Assembly: GCA_964016885.1 (NCBI GenBank)
Contig: OZ024747.1
Coordinates: forward strand, 9,145,783-9,209,782
Direction of reading: 5' to 3'
DNA: 64,000 nucleotides
Source of the DNA: Eledone cirrhosa
Lineage: Eukaryota; Mollusca; Cephalopoda; Octopoda; Eledonidae
The translations under genes were made by a program, and so were the position numbers. Below, in pieces: positions 27,741-43,069 of the stretch. Positions within the stretch are counted from its first letter, which is position 1. The number at the start of each line of letters is the position of its first letter. The notes below the pieces were generated by a model that did no database searches, was not told where the DNA came from, and worked only from the letters and a program-made list of their open reading frames with translations.

Positions 27741-29430
27741 ACATCATCATCATCATCATCATCAACGTTTAACGTCCGTGTTCCACGCTTGCATGGGTTT
27801 GGACGGGGGTAGTCCCACTTGAGGCAAGAGTGATTGTCTTGCTCGCATAGGACTGTCTGGCAGGTTTTCTACAGCTGGATGCCCTTCCTAACACCAACCA
27901 CATTTACAGTGTGGGTCTGGGAGGTTTTTACCGTGTTGCCTACACGGCCACATTACAGCGTGGACTGTGTGTTTTTTTTGTCGTGACACCTACACAATCT
28001 CATTTGTTTCGGCCTGGATGGCGCGGCACCAACATAACTTTACATAGAACGGGGTGGTGTGGATGGGGTGGGGGTGGTGGTGGTGGGACGGGGTGTATTT
28101 TGTTAGAGATGCCTACTGGCTGTAGTAGGTTTTACATATATGTGGAATATAGAACCAACCTGCTGTGCACTACCAGACTCTCTATAAACATCAATGGCTC
28201 TCAGAACAGCTTCAACTAGACTCAAATACAGAATCTGTATTAATCTGTAATGAAAGGAGACAGACTTATGTGTTGGGATTAATGTTAATATTAAATTATA
28301 ACACAAACACATATACACAAACACATAGACACACACAAACACATAGACACACACAAACACATATATACATACACACAAACACATAGACACACACAAACAC
28401 ATAGACACACACAAACACATAGACACACACAAACACATAGACACACACAAACACATATACACATACACACAAACACATAGACACACACAAACACATATAC
28501 CTATAAATACACACATACACAAACACAGATAAATACACACAGATACACACACACAAACACAGATACACACACACAAACAAATGCAGATAAATACACAGAT
28601 ACACAAACACATACAAACACAGATAAATACACAGACACACACACACAAACACAGACACCCACACACAAACACAGATAAATACACCCAAACACACACACAC
28701 AAATTTTCTTTTATCTGAAGACAATATTCATAGACAGAGCACACAGACATATACATACACATACACACACATACATATAGACATAGACTTATATATACAT
28801 ATTCACACAGACATAGATAAACACACATATGAACATGCTTATACACAAATAGATTTATATATATACACACACATGCACACACAAACTTAGACAGATGTAC
28901 ACACATATATATATATAGATATAGACATATACATAGACACACACACATATATATATATATATAGATATAGATCCATATACATAGACACATACACACATAT
29001 ATATATATATATAGACATATACATAGACGCACACACACACACATATATATATAGATATAGATCCATATACATAGACACACACATACATATATGAATATAT
29101 AGATCCATATACAAACCGCAGACACACACATATATAAATACATGCATATATATAAACAAACACACACACATACATATATAAATACAGACATACATATATA
29201 AACATAAACACACATATATATGCACACACGTGTATATCTAATGTGTGAATCAACCCCCCTCCCCCCCCCCCCCATGTAAGTTGATCATACAAACATGAAT
29301 GAAAGGATATCTAACCTGGGTTTCTTTGTAGTATCACCTGCTTCTAAATTATCTGAAACAGATAAAAGATATTGTCATAGGGTTACTCTTATACACAAAG
29401 ACACACACACACAGATACACACAGACACAG

Positions 29431-29492
<62 letters not shown>

Positions 29493-31631
29493 ACACACAC
29501 ACAGATACACCCAGACACAGATACACACACACAGACACGTACACACACACACAGACACACAGACAGATACACACAGACATACACTCACAGAGACACAAAT
29601 ACACACACACACACACAGACATACAGACAGATACACAGACATACACTCACAGAGACACAGATACACACACACAAACACGTACACACACACACACACACAC
29701 AGACACACAGACAGATACACACAGACATACACTCACAGAGACACAGATACACACACACACACACACAGACACGTACACACACAAACACAAATACACACAG
29801 AGACACACAGACAGATACACGCACAGACATACACTCACAGAGACACACACACACATATATGTATATAGTATTAACTAACAGTAAACACCCATAGATGTTA
29901 CATTATGTGTTTAGAATCAACTGGCTGTGAATTGTCTGAAAGAGAGAAATTATTGAGAGAGTATACTGTCATGAGCTTACTGTTAAATACTACACCCTCC
30001 CACATATCTATATCACATTATAAAGTACCAGTAATGTACTGGGTAATTGCTGGCCTTGTGCCAAAAGTAGAAACAATTATATATCATAATATCAACTGAC
30101 TCTGAACTGTCTGAAAGAGTTATATAATAGATTATGTTGGTGCCACAACATCCAGCCCGAAACAAATGAGGTCGTGTAGGTGTCACAACAAAAAAACACA
30201 CAGTCCACGCTGTAATGTGGCTGTGTAGGTAACACGGTAAAAACCTCCCAGTTCCACACTGTAAATGTGGTTGGTGTTAGGAAGGGCATCCAGCCGTAGA
30301 AAACCCGCCAGACAGTCCACGCTGTAATGTGGCTGTGTAGGTAACACGGTAAAAACCTCCCAGTTCCACACTGTAAATGTGGTTGGTGTTAGGAAGGGCA
30401 TCCAGCCGTAGAAAACCCGCCAGACAGTCCATGCTGTAATGTGGCTGTGTAGGTAACACGGTAAAAACCTCCCAGTTCCACACTGTAAATGTGGTTGGTG
30501 TTAGGAAGGGCATCCAGCCGTAGAAAACCCGCCAGACAGTCCACGCTGTAATGTGGCTGTGTAGGTAACACGGTAAAAACCTCCCAGTTCCACACTGTAA
30601 ATGTGGTTGGTGTTAGGAAGGGCATCCAGCCGTAGAAAACCCGCCAGACAGTCCACGCTGTAATGTGGCTGTGTAGGTAACACGGTAAAAACCTCCCAGT
30701 TCCACACTGTAAATGTGGTTGGTGTTAGGAAGGGCATCCAGCCGTAGAAAACCCGCCAGACAGTCCTATGCGAGCAAGACAACCACTCTTGTCTCAAGTG
30801 GGAAAACTCCCGTCCAAACCCATGCAAGTGTGGAATATGGACGTTAAACGATGATGATGATGATGATACCCACATGAGGGTAAGTGTTATACAGAATATG
30901 TATGTAGGGACCTGTAACTCCCAAGAGAGTCATAGGTATGCCACATTGACATATTTAGGGCATTTTTTAAAAAACCTGGCAGAGCCCCAATCTCCTCTCC
31001 ATGTATATAGAATATATATAAATACAAATATCATTTTCTATTGATTATAATAAAGTTATAAAACAGTCAGTATACAGACAGTGATAGCATGTTGATTGGA
31101 GTATTCTGTTGTTTGATCAGCAGATCAACTGACATACATACATATGTACGAACATACATACATATATACATACATACATACATATATACATACATTCAGT
31201 ACACACCTACAGACAGTACATGCACATAGACAATATACACATACAGGCAGTACATAGATACATACAGTACAAACACATACAGTCAGTACAAACATACATA
31301 CATACAGCAGTACATGCACATATACAATACAGACAAACATACATACCTGTTAAGTGGAACTCATCAATGAAATATGTACGACAAGATTGTAGAGGAACCT
31401 TGGCTGAGACTTCTTGACAAACCTGTAAAAAGAGTTGACATAGAAACTGTTGTTATGATTGTTAAATACACAAGCAAGATCCTCTTCCTTCTCCCACAAA
31501 AAACATTAATAAGGTAAGCAAAAGAAACTTTGATTAACAATCAAAGAAACCATAGTTTATAACAAAGCGTTAACCTAATATATCCCTTCCATATACTGTA
31601 CCGATTGTGTTGTTATTTCTGTTTACCTTTT

Positions 31632-31707
<76 letters not shown>

Positions 31708-34700
31708 CGTGATGAACACAACCACAGAGATATGGTCTGAGTGTGGAAGAGCCGAACTCCCACTGTCATCGCCTCCATCTCTTTCGCCCTCCCCATCTCT
31801 CCGTACGGTGAGCAAATGGGGTCCCACGTGCTGACCTCCCCACAGCCCCCAGTGGACAGGATGGAGAAGGCATTTCCCCGGAGGATGGTAAGGGAGAAAA
31901 GGTTTATTGGGGACCCTACGCCTGGCCAGGATCGAACTTCAGACCAGGAACACCGCCGCCTATGATTCCAACAACTAGGCTATTATGATAAGAATATTAC
32001 AAGAGTAAAGTTTGAGCCACCGACTCTATTTAGTAATGCTACTATAAAGACACTCTGCTTGTATGAGCCAAATATATTTAATATACTTCCTTATGAATGG
32101 AAGATCCACGATGAAGCTCAACTCGAAGCAAAGCACCATATATTAAAATATCTGTTATAAAGCCTGCTAATCTGCCAGATGTTCCAAAATATTTGATCTG
32201 TTGTTTCAGTGCTAAGAATATTTTCAATTAAGCTCAACTTAATTGACTGTGTTAAAAACAATAACCACCACCACCAACATCACCATATTCAGCTCCCTCC
32301 CCACAATTACCTTCTCACTCCCCCAACAACAACAACAATGTACAGTATTAAACTTACCACTAAAATTGCTGATCCATCGGTGATGTCATAGTTCATAGAT
32401 GTACCATTTGAGGAAGACAATGGGTTCAGTATATGATCCTTGCTAGCATTGGATGCCATCAAAACAAAAGGTTGATGTTGGCTGGTGGCAGTGATGGTGG
32501 TGGCAGTGGTGGTTGTGGTGGTGGTGGTGTTAGTGGTGGTTGTGGTGGTGGTAGTGGCGATGTGGTACAGCAACAGTGGGGGGGTGGGGGGGTGGGTGAA
32601 GGAGAGAAACAAGAAAAATGTACGTAAGTAATAATAACAAAGTGATATGATGATATATATATATATGCACACAAGAAGAAGAAGAAGAAGAAGAAGAAGA
32701 AGAAGAAGACATTTACCTGTTAGTGTGCTGTAGCTGGTGTATGTTCAAACATGCATGTTTGTAGTAAGTCTCCAGTGGCTGCAACAGATGCACAATATTA
32801 CTGTATGTTATGATGCACAGTTTAGAGATTGTGGAGAGGGTATCTAGACAACCAGTGCCACACTACACCACAGCACAGCACCATACCACTACACCACAGC
32901 ACCATACCACTACACTACACCAAACCACACCACTACACTAAACCATACCAAACTACACCACAGCACAGCACCATACCACTACACCACAGCACAGCACCAT
33001 ACCACTACACCACAGCACCATACCACACTACTACATTAAACCACACCACTACACTAAACCATACCACACTACACCACAGCACAGCACTACACCACAGCAG
33101 AGCACCATACCACACTACACCACAGCACCATACCACTACACTACACCACAGCACAGCACACCACTACACTACACTACACCATAACACACAACACTGCACC
33201 ACACCACCACACACCACTACACTACAACGCACCACACAACACTACAGCACACCAGTGCACTACACCACTACACTACTACACACCACCACCACCACACCAG
33301 TACACTACACCACAGCACAGCACCACTACACTACTACACACCACCACACACCCTAGACATCACAACACTACAGCACCACACCACCACAGCACAACTACAC
33401 ACCACCACCATATTTAACCATCACTACACTACACCCTAACCATCACAACACTACAGCACCACACCACTACACTACTACACACCACCACCATATTTAACCA
33501 CCACTACACTACACCCTAACCATCACAACACTACAGCACCACACCACTACACAACTACACACCACCACCATATTTAACCACCACTACACTACACCACAGC
33601 ACCACACCACTACACTACTACACACCACCATATTTAACCACCACTACACTACACCCTAACCATCACAACACTACAGCACCACACCACTACACAACTACAC
33701 ACCACCACCATATTTAACCACCACTACACTACACCACAGCACCACACCACTACACTACTACACACCACCATATTTAACCACCACTACACTACACCCTAAC
33801 CATCACAACACTACAGCACCACACCACTACACTACTACACACCACCACTACACTACACCCTAACCATCACAACACTACAGCACCACACCACTACACTACT
33901 ACACACCACTACCATATTTAACCACAACTACACTACACCCTAACCATCACAACACTACAGCACCACTACACTACTACACACCACTACCATATTTAACCAC
34001 CACTACACTACACCCTAACCATCACAACACTCACCCAATAAGTAAAGATTCTACTTACTTCTCTGATTCTGGACTCAGTTATCTCCCCTTTACCTGATCG
34101 TCTGTCAAAACAGAAACACGTTGATTAAGTTACTCCGGGCGTCAATAATGGCCATACAACGCATTATACACGTCTGTTGTGGTTGGGATTACTGTTTGTA
34201 TATGTGGCTGTTTATAATGCCAGTGTCTCCACTATGTGTATATGTCTGTAGGTCTCTCTGTGTGTTTGTGTGACTATCTATATCTGATTCTGAGTTAAAA
34301 GTAAATAATACGAAAATTGATATGAAAATAAAAATATCAAAATATGATTATTTTTTAGCGTATCTAAAGTGACAAATATGTTTGCAAGCAGATATAGGTA
34401 TATTTATTTTCATGTATGTGTAAAAATGTATGCTTCTATTTCTTTTTGTAAATTAGTATATACAGGACGTTCCCCCAAAATGTATACACACATTTATTAG
34501 AACGTTGAAGTGTATACATTTTTTGGACACCTTGTATACACACACACACAGATATATATATTTATTTATATACATACATGTGGCTGAGTGGTTAAAATGC
34601 GTGAGGTTGTGAGTTCGATTCCTGGACCGACTGATATGTTATGTCCTTGGGCAAGACACTTTATTTCACATGGCCCCTTCTACCTGGAGTTGCAACAGGT

Positions 34701-37700
34701 AGATAGTATTAGCAATTGGAAACAAACATTATTTTTTCGGTCCGATATATATATATATATGCAAACAATGGGTACACGAGGAACTCCATTCTCTGCCCCA
34801 AATGCAAACAATGGGTACACAACAGATGTAGCGGAATCTCAGGAAGCTTAACTAAGAATGTAGGCTTCACATGTAGCAGCTGTGCTGGGGCAGCAAACAG
34901 TCACAGGAAAAAAGTACCACCAATCTCTGGGAGGGCGCTGTAGAAACAGTAGACAGCTTCTCCTACCTAGGTGACCAAATTAGCAGCAGAGGTGGGTGTT
35001 CGGAAAGTACAATAACTAAGGTAAGAACGCGATGGAAGAAGTTCAGGGAGCTACTGCCACTGCTAGCTGCAAAAGGCTTCTCCCTCAAGATGAAAGGCAG
35101 ACTGTATGATGCGTGTATACGAACAGCAATGTTACATGGTAGTGAGACCTGGGCGCTGAAGGTGGAAGACTTGCGTAGATTAGAAAGAAACGAAGCCTGC
35201 ATGCTCCAATGGATGTGTAATAGTAATATATGCGAACGGCAAAGCATAAACGAATTGAGAGAGAGACTGAGCATAAGAGGAATCAAATGCTGTGTGCAGG
35301 AGAGGCGGTTGCGTTGGTATGGACATGTGATGCGTATAAAGGATGACAGCTGCATAAAAAGGTGCAGAGCACTAGAAGTTGATGGAAACCGCGGAGTGGG
35401 GACACCCAAGAAGACCTTGGATGAGGTGATTAAAGCCGACCTTACCCAATTACACCTCTCAAAGGCGATGATACACGACCGTGACCTCTGGCGTCACGCA
35501 GTAATACAGAAGACCCGACTCCCCACGGGTACAAGCCGAAGCTGAAGCATATAGACAATATGCCCCCACACCCTCCCACTGCAAAGTGGTCGTGGAGGTG
35601 CCATGGCAAAAAAGCACTCAGCCCACACTGTAAAGTGGACGTGTAGGCTCCACGGAAAAAAAGCACCCAGCACTCACTGTAAATGAGGTTGGTGTTAGGA
35701 AGGGCAACCAGCTGTAGAAAGCAAGCCAGAATCAGTTCCCATATGAGCAAGACAAGGTCAGCCGACCGGAAACTGCCCACAACAGGACAACCTGTCTAAC
35801 CCATGCTAGCGTGGAAGAATGGACATAAAATGGTGATGATGATGATGATATATATATATATAGCTGTATATCTCCAATTCAATTGTACTTACATAACATG
35901 TCTTGTAGATTGTATCATCACATTCCACTGGTGTTCAAAACTGGGAAGATGCTACAGAGAGACAAAGAAAATTATTATTATTATTATTATTATTATAAAG
36001 TACCAGTAATGCACTGACTAATTGCTGGCCTTGTGCCAAAAGTAGAAACAACTATTATTATTATTATTATTATGGCCCTTTACGTTCTAAGTTCAAATCC
36101 CACCGAAGTTAACTTTGCCTTTCATCTTTACGGGGTCGATAAAATAAAGTACCAGTAATGCACTGGGGTAATTGCTGGCCTTGTGCCAAAAGTAGAAACA
36201 ATTATTATTATTATTAGGGCGGTGGATTGGCAGTCTTGGTAGAGTATTGGACAACATGCTTTGCTGCATATAGTTATATCCCTTCATGTTCGGAGTTCAA
36301 ATCCTGCTGAGGTTCGTTTTGTCTTTCAGCCTACTGATGTTGGCTGGTGGCAGTGATGGCAGTGATGGCAGTCACTTAATGCTATGGGAAGCAGAATAAG
36401 CACTGGCCTGCTGAGCCTGTGGGCTTGAGCCAGATTTTAGATCTTTTAGATCCTGGTACGATATCACCCAGCCGCATTACACTTGATATGACCTACTCTC
36501 ATTCACCAAGAGACCATATCCTTAGAATATGCAGTTGTTAGTGTGATATTCTCCATCATGAAATCCTGATCTCAGATCACTCAAATCGTAATGTGATCCC
36601 TTCCCTGCACCAAGAACCATAAAATACCAGTCCTCTACTAACCTTAGTGATGATATTTTCCAGGTAGGTCCTGTCCACAACAGAGAACAGAGGCTGAACT
36701 TTCTCACTGATGTCCTTCACCTGTACAACACACAAAAACATATATATATATAAGTATGTATGTATATAATATATATATATGTATGTATGTATAAAATATA
36801 TATATATACGATATTACTCCAAATATTTGTTGAGTGCTTTATATCAGTTATAATAATATTTGCTTGTTGTATCCCAACAATTTAAATAGAACTTTTACAT
36901 ATATATATATATATGTATGTATATAATATATATATATATGTATGTATATAATCATCATCATCATCATCGTTTAACGTCTATCTTCCACGCTAGCATGGGT
37001 TTAGATGGGAATTGTCCCACATCAGGCAAGATTGGTTGTCTTGCTAGTATGGGACTATCTGGCAGGTTTTCTACGTCTGGATGCCCTTCCTAACACCAAC
37101 CACGTTTACAGTGTGGACTGGGAGGTTTTTACCGTATTACCTACATGGCCACATTACAGCATGGACTATGTGTTTTTTTGTTGTGACACCTACACGACCT
37201 CATTTATTTAGGACTGGATGTTGTGGTACCAACATAGCTTTACATCGAAAGGGGTGGTGTAGATGGCGGTGGGGGTAGGGGTAGTGGGACGGGGTGTATT
37301 TTGGTTAAGAAGTGCCTACTGACTGTAGGTTTCGCTTTGTACTTAGGCAAGGCGGGTTTTCTGTATTATTGCGTAGCGCCAAACATCTCGGTCCAGTGAC
37401 ATTGTCTTGGAGAGGTGTAAGTGTGTAAGGTCGGAATTTATCAAATCGTCCCAGGTTTTTCTGGGTCAGCCTACTCCGTAACTTCCGTCAATTTTGATTG
37501 CCCTGCACTTTTTTATACAGCTTTCATCTTTCATGCGCATCACATGACCATACCAACGAGTAAACAGCATCTGATCCCTCTTATACCAAATTTCTCACTT
37601 AGTTCCTTTATGCTTTGCTGTTCACGTATATTACTATTACACATCCAGCGGAGCATGCATGCTTCGTTTCTCTCCAGTCTGCGCAGATCCTCTGCACACA

Positions 37701-38302
37701 ATGCCCATGTCTCACTGCCATGTAACATTGCTGTTCGTATGCAGGCATCATACAGTCTGCCTTTCATTTATAGAGAGAAACCTTTAGCAGCCAATAGTGG
37801 TATAAGCTCTCTGAACGTTTTCCATCCCGTTCTGACTCTGGCTACTGTACTTTCAGAACACCCTCCACCACTGCTGATTTTGTCACTCAGGTAACGGAAG
37901 GTGTCCACTATTTCTATAGAGCCATCTGGGCAATAGAAGGAGCTAGTATCCTGTGGGCGCTTGCTACTTATTGAACCTGAGCACCGCCACATATAAAATC
38001 TACGTATAATATATATATATATGTATATAATATATATATATATATATATATAATTATGTAATAAACAACAATACAATTATTCCATCTACCAAAGGTTTCA
38101 CGAAGACAGGCGAGCTCAACAGAGACATCTGAAATCGTTCATCAGATGTCTCTGTTGAGCTTATCTGTCTTTGTGAAACCTTTGGTAAATGGAATAATTG
38201 TATTGTGTTGTTTATTACATAATGAAATAGTTCTGTAGCATATATAGAGCACTCTCCCTTCCTTTACCCTTTCTACGGAAATACTTCATATATACATATA
38301 TA

Positions 38303-38363
<61 letters not shown>

Positions 38364-38378
38364 TTATATATATACATA

Positions 38379-38459
<81 letters not shown>

Positions 38460-38464
38460 GTATG

Positions 38465-38515
<51 letters not shown>

Positions 38516-38970
38516 GGAAAAAAAAGGAGAGAAGAAAAAAATACAGCCCATGCTGTAATGTGGTTGGTGTTAGGAAGGGCATCCAGCCAGATAGTCCTAT
38601 TGGTCACCCGACCAATCTTGCCTCAAATAGGACAATTTTCGTCTAACCCATGCTAGCGTGGAAGATAGACGTTAAACGATGATGATGATGATGATGATAT
38701 ATACATGCACACACACACACACACATATTTATATAGACACAGATAACCAAATTAATATCTAGTCTATACTTACATCATATTTCATAGTAAAGAAACCCTC
38801 ACTGAAACAAACAAAAAACACAAAATTAATAGCAATATATATTATGTAAACATAGAGATTGACAAAATAAGTACAGACTTTAAAGAGAATATGTACAGGG
38901 GTGGATATGATGAAGTAAAATCTCTTGAAGGTGGTGTCCCAGTATGGCTGCCATCCAATGAATGAAACCA

Positions 38971-39003
<33 letters not shown>

Positions 39004-42000
39004 TATATATATATGTATGTATGTATCATCATCATCACCGTTTTACGTCCGTTCTTCCACGCTAGCATGGGTTAGACGGGTTGTCCTGTTGTGGGCAGTG
39101 TCTGGTCGGCTGACCATGCCTTGCTCATACAGGAACTGATTTTGGTTTGGTTTCTACAGCTGGATGCCCTTCCTAACACCAACCTCATTTACAGTGAGTG
39201 CTGGGTGCTTTTTTCCGTGGAGCCTACACGTCCACTTTACAGTGTGGGCTGGGTGCTTTTTTGCCGTGGCACCTCCACGACCACCTTGCAGTGGGAGGAT
39301 GTGGGGGCATATTGTCTATATGCTTCAGCTTGTACCCATGGGAGGTCGGGTACTCTGTATTACTGCGTGATGCCAGATGTCACGGTCGTGTGTCATCGCC
39401 TTTGAGAGGTGCAACTGGGTAATGTCGGCCCCTATCACCTCATCCCAGGTTTCTTGGGTCTCCCCACTCCGCGGCTTCCATTGACTTCTAGTGCTCTGTA
39501 TATATATATATATATATGCATTGCTTTATTGTGCTACAATAAAACTCACCTTCTACACATTATACACACACACACATATATATATGTATGTATGTATATA
39601 TATATATATATATATACACATATATATGTATATATATATAAAGACACACACACATATATATACAGGTTTATGTACATGTGAACACTGACCTTTGGTAACT
39701 TTCATGTGCAAATGCCTGTACAAGAGGCCATTTTTCAATGTCCAGGAAATGGAAAGTCTCTGGTTCTTCTGTAAATACACAATGGATAATGGATATCTTG
39801 AAGAGTTGAAGTTTAATGGGATAAGATGTTATATTAAAACTGAGTTATATTATGATAACCCTCAGTTCCACTATGTTAACCTTAAGGTAGACTATATTAA
39901 CCTCCAATACACTATGTTAGGCCTCAGTTTTACTATGTTAACCCTAAGTTATAATATATTAACCTCCAATACACTATGTTAGCCCTCAGTTTTACTATGT
40001 TAACCCTAAACTGTAATATATTAAAATAATAAATAATAATGAAATTATTGTGTAAAGTGCTCAGGTGCACTACAACTCGTCAATATAGTACATAGAATAA
40101 TACACAAATGCCAGGGAAGTACATGTTTGTATGTGTTAGCTGTAGTGTTGGCGGATCTCGGGAAGCATGGAGGCCTTAAAGGATGCAGCGTCTCGACAGC
40201 TAACAACTGATGCAGGTAGTTTGTTCCATGCTTCAGCAACTCTGAGCGTGAAAAAATGTTTCCGAAAGTCATGGGAACTGTGCTGTTTTCTTACTTTGTG
40301 GGCATGTCCACGTGTGTTAGACACATGGAAATCGAAAAGGCACTCAGGGTTGTTGTTGGCAACATGGTTAACAATTTTGTGGGTGTTTACCAAGTCAGTT
40401 GCCAGGCGTCGGAGCTTCAATGAATCCATGCCCAGGGAAGCAAGGCGATCAGAGTATGGTAGATGCCTGATGGAGGGTATTCGCTTGGTTGCACGTCTCT
40501 GAACAGTTTCCAGGCGGTCAATGTCCTGAGCAAGATAGGGGTTCCAGACTGGTGATGCAAATTCTAAGTGTGGTCGCACCATAGCTGTATACAGCCTTAA
40601 ATAGATATCTGGAGAGCGGCTGACAAAGGTCTTGCTGAGTGATGCTAAGACACCCTCGGCCCTCTTGACAATTTTAGAGACGTGCCTCGTCCAACGCAAA
40701 TCGCTGCTGACCGTAATGCCCAGGTGTCACGTTCACAGGAAGACTTCTTGATATTAGTGCTGTGGAGGGAATATGTGGACGCTGGGTTTTTACTCCCAAA
40801 ATGCATGGTGGTGCACTTGTCCACAGCTAGCTTGAGTTGCCAGTCTGAGATCCACTGTTGCATTGTGTCCAGGTCAGACTGCAAGCAAGATCTATAGTGT
40901 TCAGGATCTGTCCTTTTTATCTCAAGGTACAGCTTGATGTCGTCTGCGTACTTTAGTACTGTTAACCTCCAATATACTATGTTAACTCTCAGTTTTACTA
41001 TGTTAACCCTAAACTGCAATATATTAACCTCCAATATACTATGTTAGCCCTCAGTTTTACTATGTTAACCTTAAGTTGTAATATATTAACCTCCATTGTA
41101 CTATGTTAATACTGAGTTGTAATGTATTAATCTATAGTTGTAATATGTTACAATAACTATTGTTATCTTCACTCTACATCACCCTTATAACACACATACT
41201 ACCACACCACATAATACTACATCACCAGCTTACACACCACTAAACTACCACCTAACCATTCCTGTAACATACCACACTACACCACCCTTATAACACACAT
41301 ACTACCAGACCACATAATACTACATCACCAGCTTACACACCACTAAACTACCACCTAACCATTCCTGTAACATACCACACTACACCACCCTTATAACACA
41401 CATACTACCAGACCACATAATACTACATCACCAGCTTACACACCACTAAACTACCACCTAACCATTCCTGTAACATACCACACTACACCACCCTTATAAC
41501 ACACATACTACCACACCACATAATACTACATCACCAGCTTACACACCACTAAACTACCACCTAACCATTCCTGTAACATACCACACTACACCACCCTTAT
41601 AACACACATACTACCACACCACATAATACTACATCACCAGCTTACACACCACTAAACTACCACCTAACCATTCCTGTAACATACCACACTACACCACCAT
41701 TATAACACACATACTACCACACCACATAATACTACATCACTAGCTTACACACCACTAAACTACCACCTAACCATTCCTGTAACATACCACACTACACCAC
41801 CCTTATAACACACATACTACCACACCACATAATACTACATCACCAGCTTACACACCACTAAACTACCACCTAACCATTCCTGTAACATACCACACTACAC
41901 CACCATTATAACACACATACTACCACACCACATAATACTACATCACCAGCTTACACACCACTAAACTACCACCTAACCATTCCTGTAACATACCACACTA

Positions 42001-43032
42001 CACCACCCTTATAACACACATACTACCAGACCACATAATACTACATCACCAGCTTACACACCACTAAACTACCACCTAACCATTCCTGTAACATACCACA
42101 CTACACCACCCTTATAACACACATACTACCACACCACATAATACTACATCACCAGCTTACCTGTAACACTGTAACACACACCAATACATCTACAACCAGT
42201 TACCATGGCAATGAAAGTATTTATTTTGAAGTCTTCAGCTTTATCTGTGTCTTGAAACTGCAATAGGAATATTGATGTGTATATAGGGAGAGCTTAGTAC
42301 AGTAGTTACTATGTATATATGTATATATAGGGAGAGCTTACTACAGTAGTTACTATGTATATATGTATATATAGGGAGAGCTTAGTACAGTAGTTACTAT
42401 GTATATATGTATATATAGGGAGAGCTTAGTACAGTAGTTACTATGTCTATATGTCTATATAGGGAGAGCTTAGTACAGTAGTTACTATGTATATATGTAT
42501 ATATAGGGAGAGCTTAGTACAGTAGTTACTATGTCTATATGTCTATATAGGGAGAGCTTAGTACAGTAGTTACTATGTATATATGTATATATAGGGAGAG
42601 CTTAGTACAGTAGTTACTATGTATATATGTATATATAGGGAGAGCTTACTACAGTAGTTACTATGTATATATGTATATATAGGGAGAGCTTAGTACAGTA
42701 GTTACTATGTATATATGTATATATAGGGAGAGCTTACTACAGTAGTTACTATGTATATATGTATATATAGGGAGAGCTTAGTACAGTAGTTACTATGTAT
42801 ATATGTATATATAGGGAGAGCTTAGTACAGTAGTTACTATGTATAAATGTATATATAGGGAGAGCTTAGTACAGTAGTTACTATGTATATATATATATAG
42901 GGAGAGCTTACTACAGTAGTTACTATGTCTATATGTATATAGGGAGAGCTTAGTACAGTAGTTACTATGGGGTGGTGTTGATAATGAGGATGTTTACATG
43001 TTTACAGTGATATTATATAAATACAAATATGA

Positions 43033-43069
<37 letters not shown>

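Noticed and set aside
28103..29894. Many Cys/Val-rich frames (CVCVCV type)
   Set aside because: They are readings of (CA)n/(GT)n microsatellites. Only the exon 14 and exon 15 parts are real.
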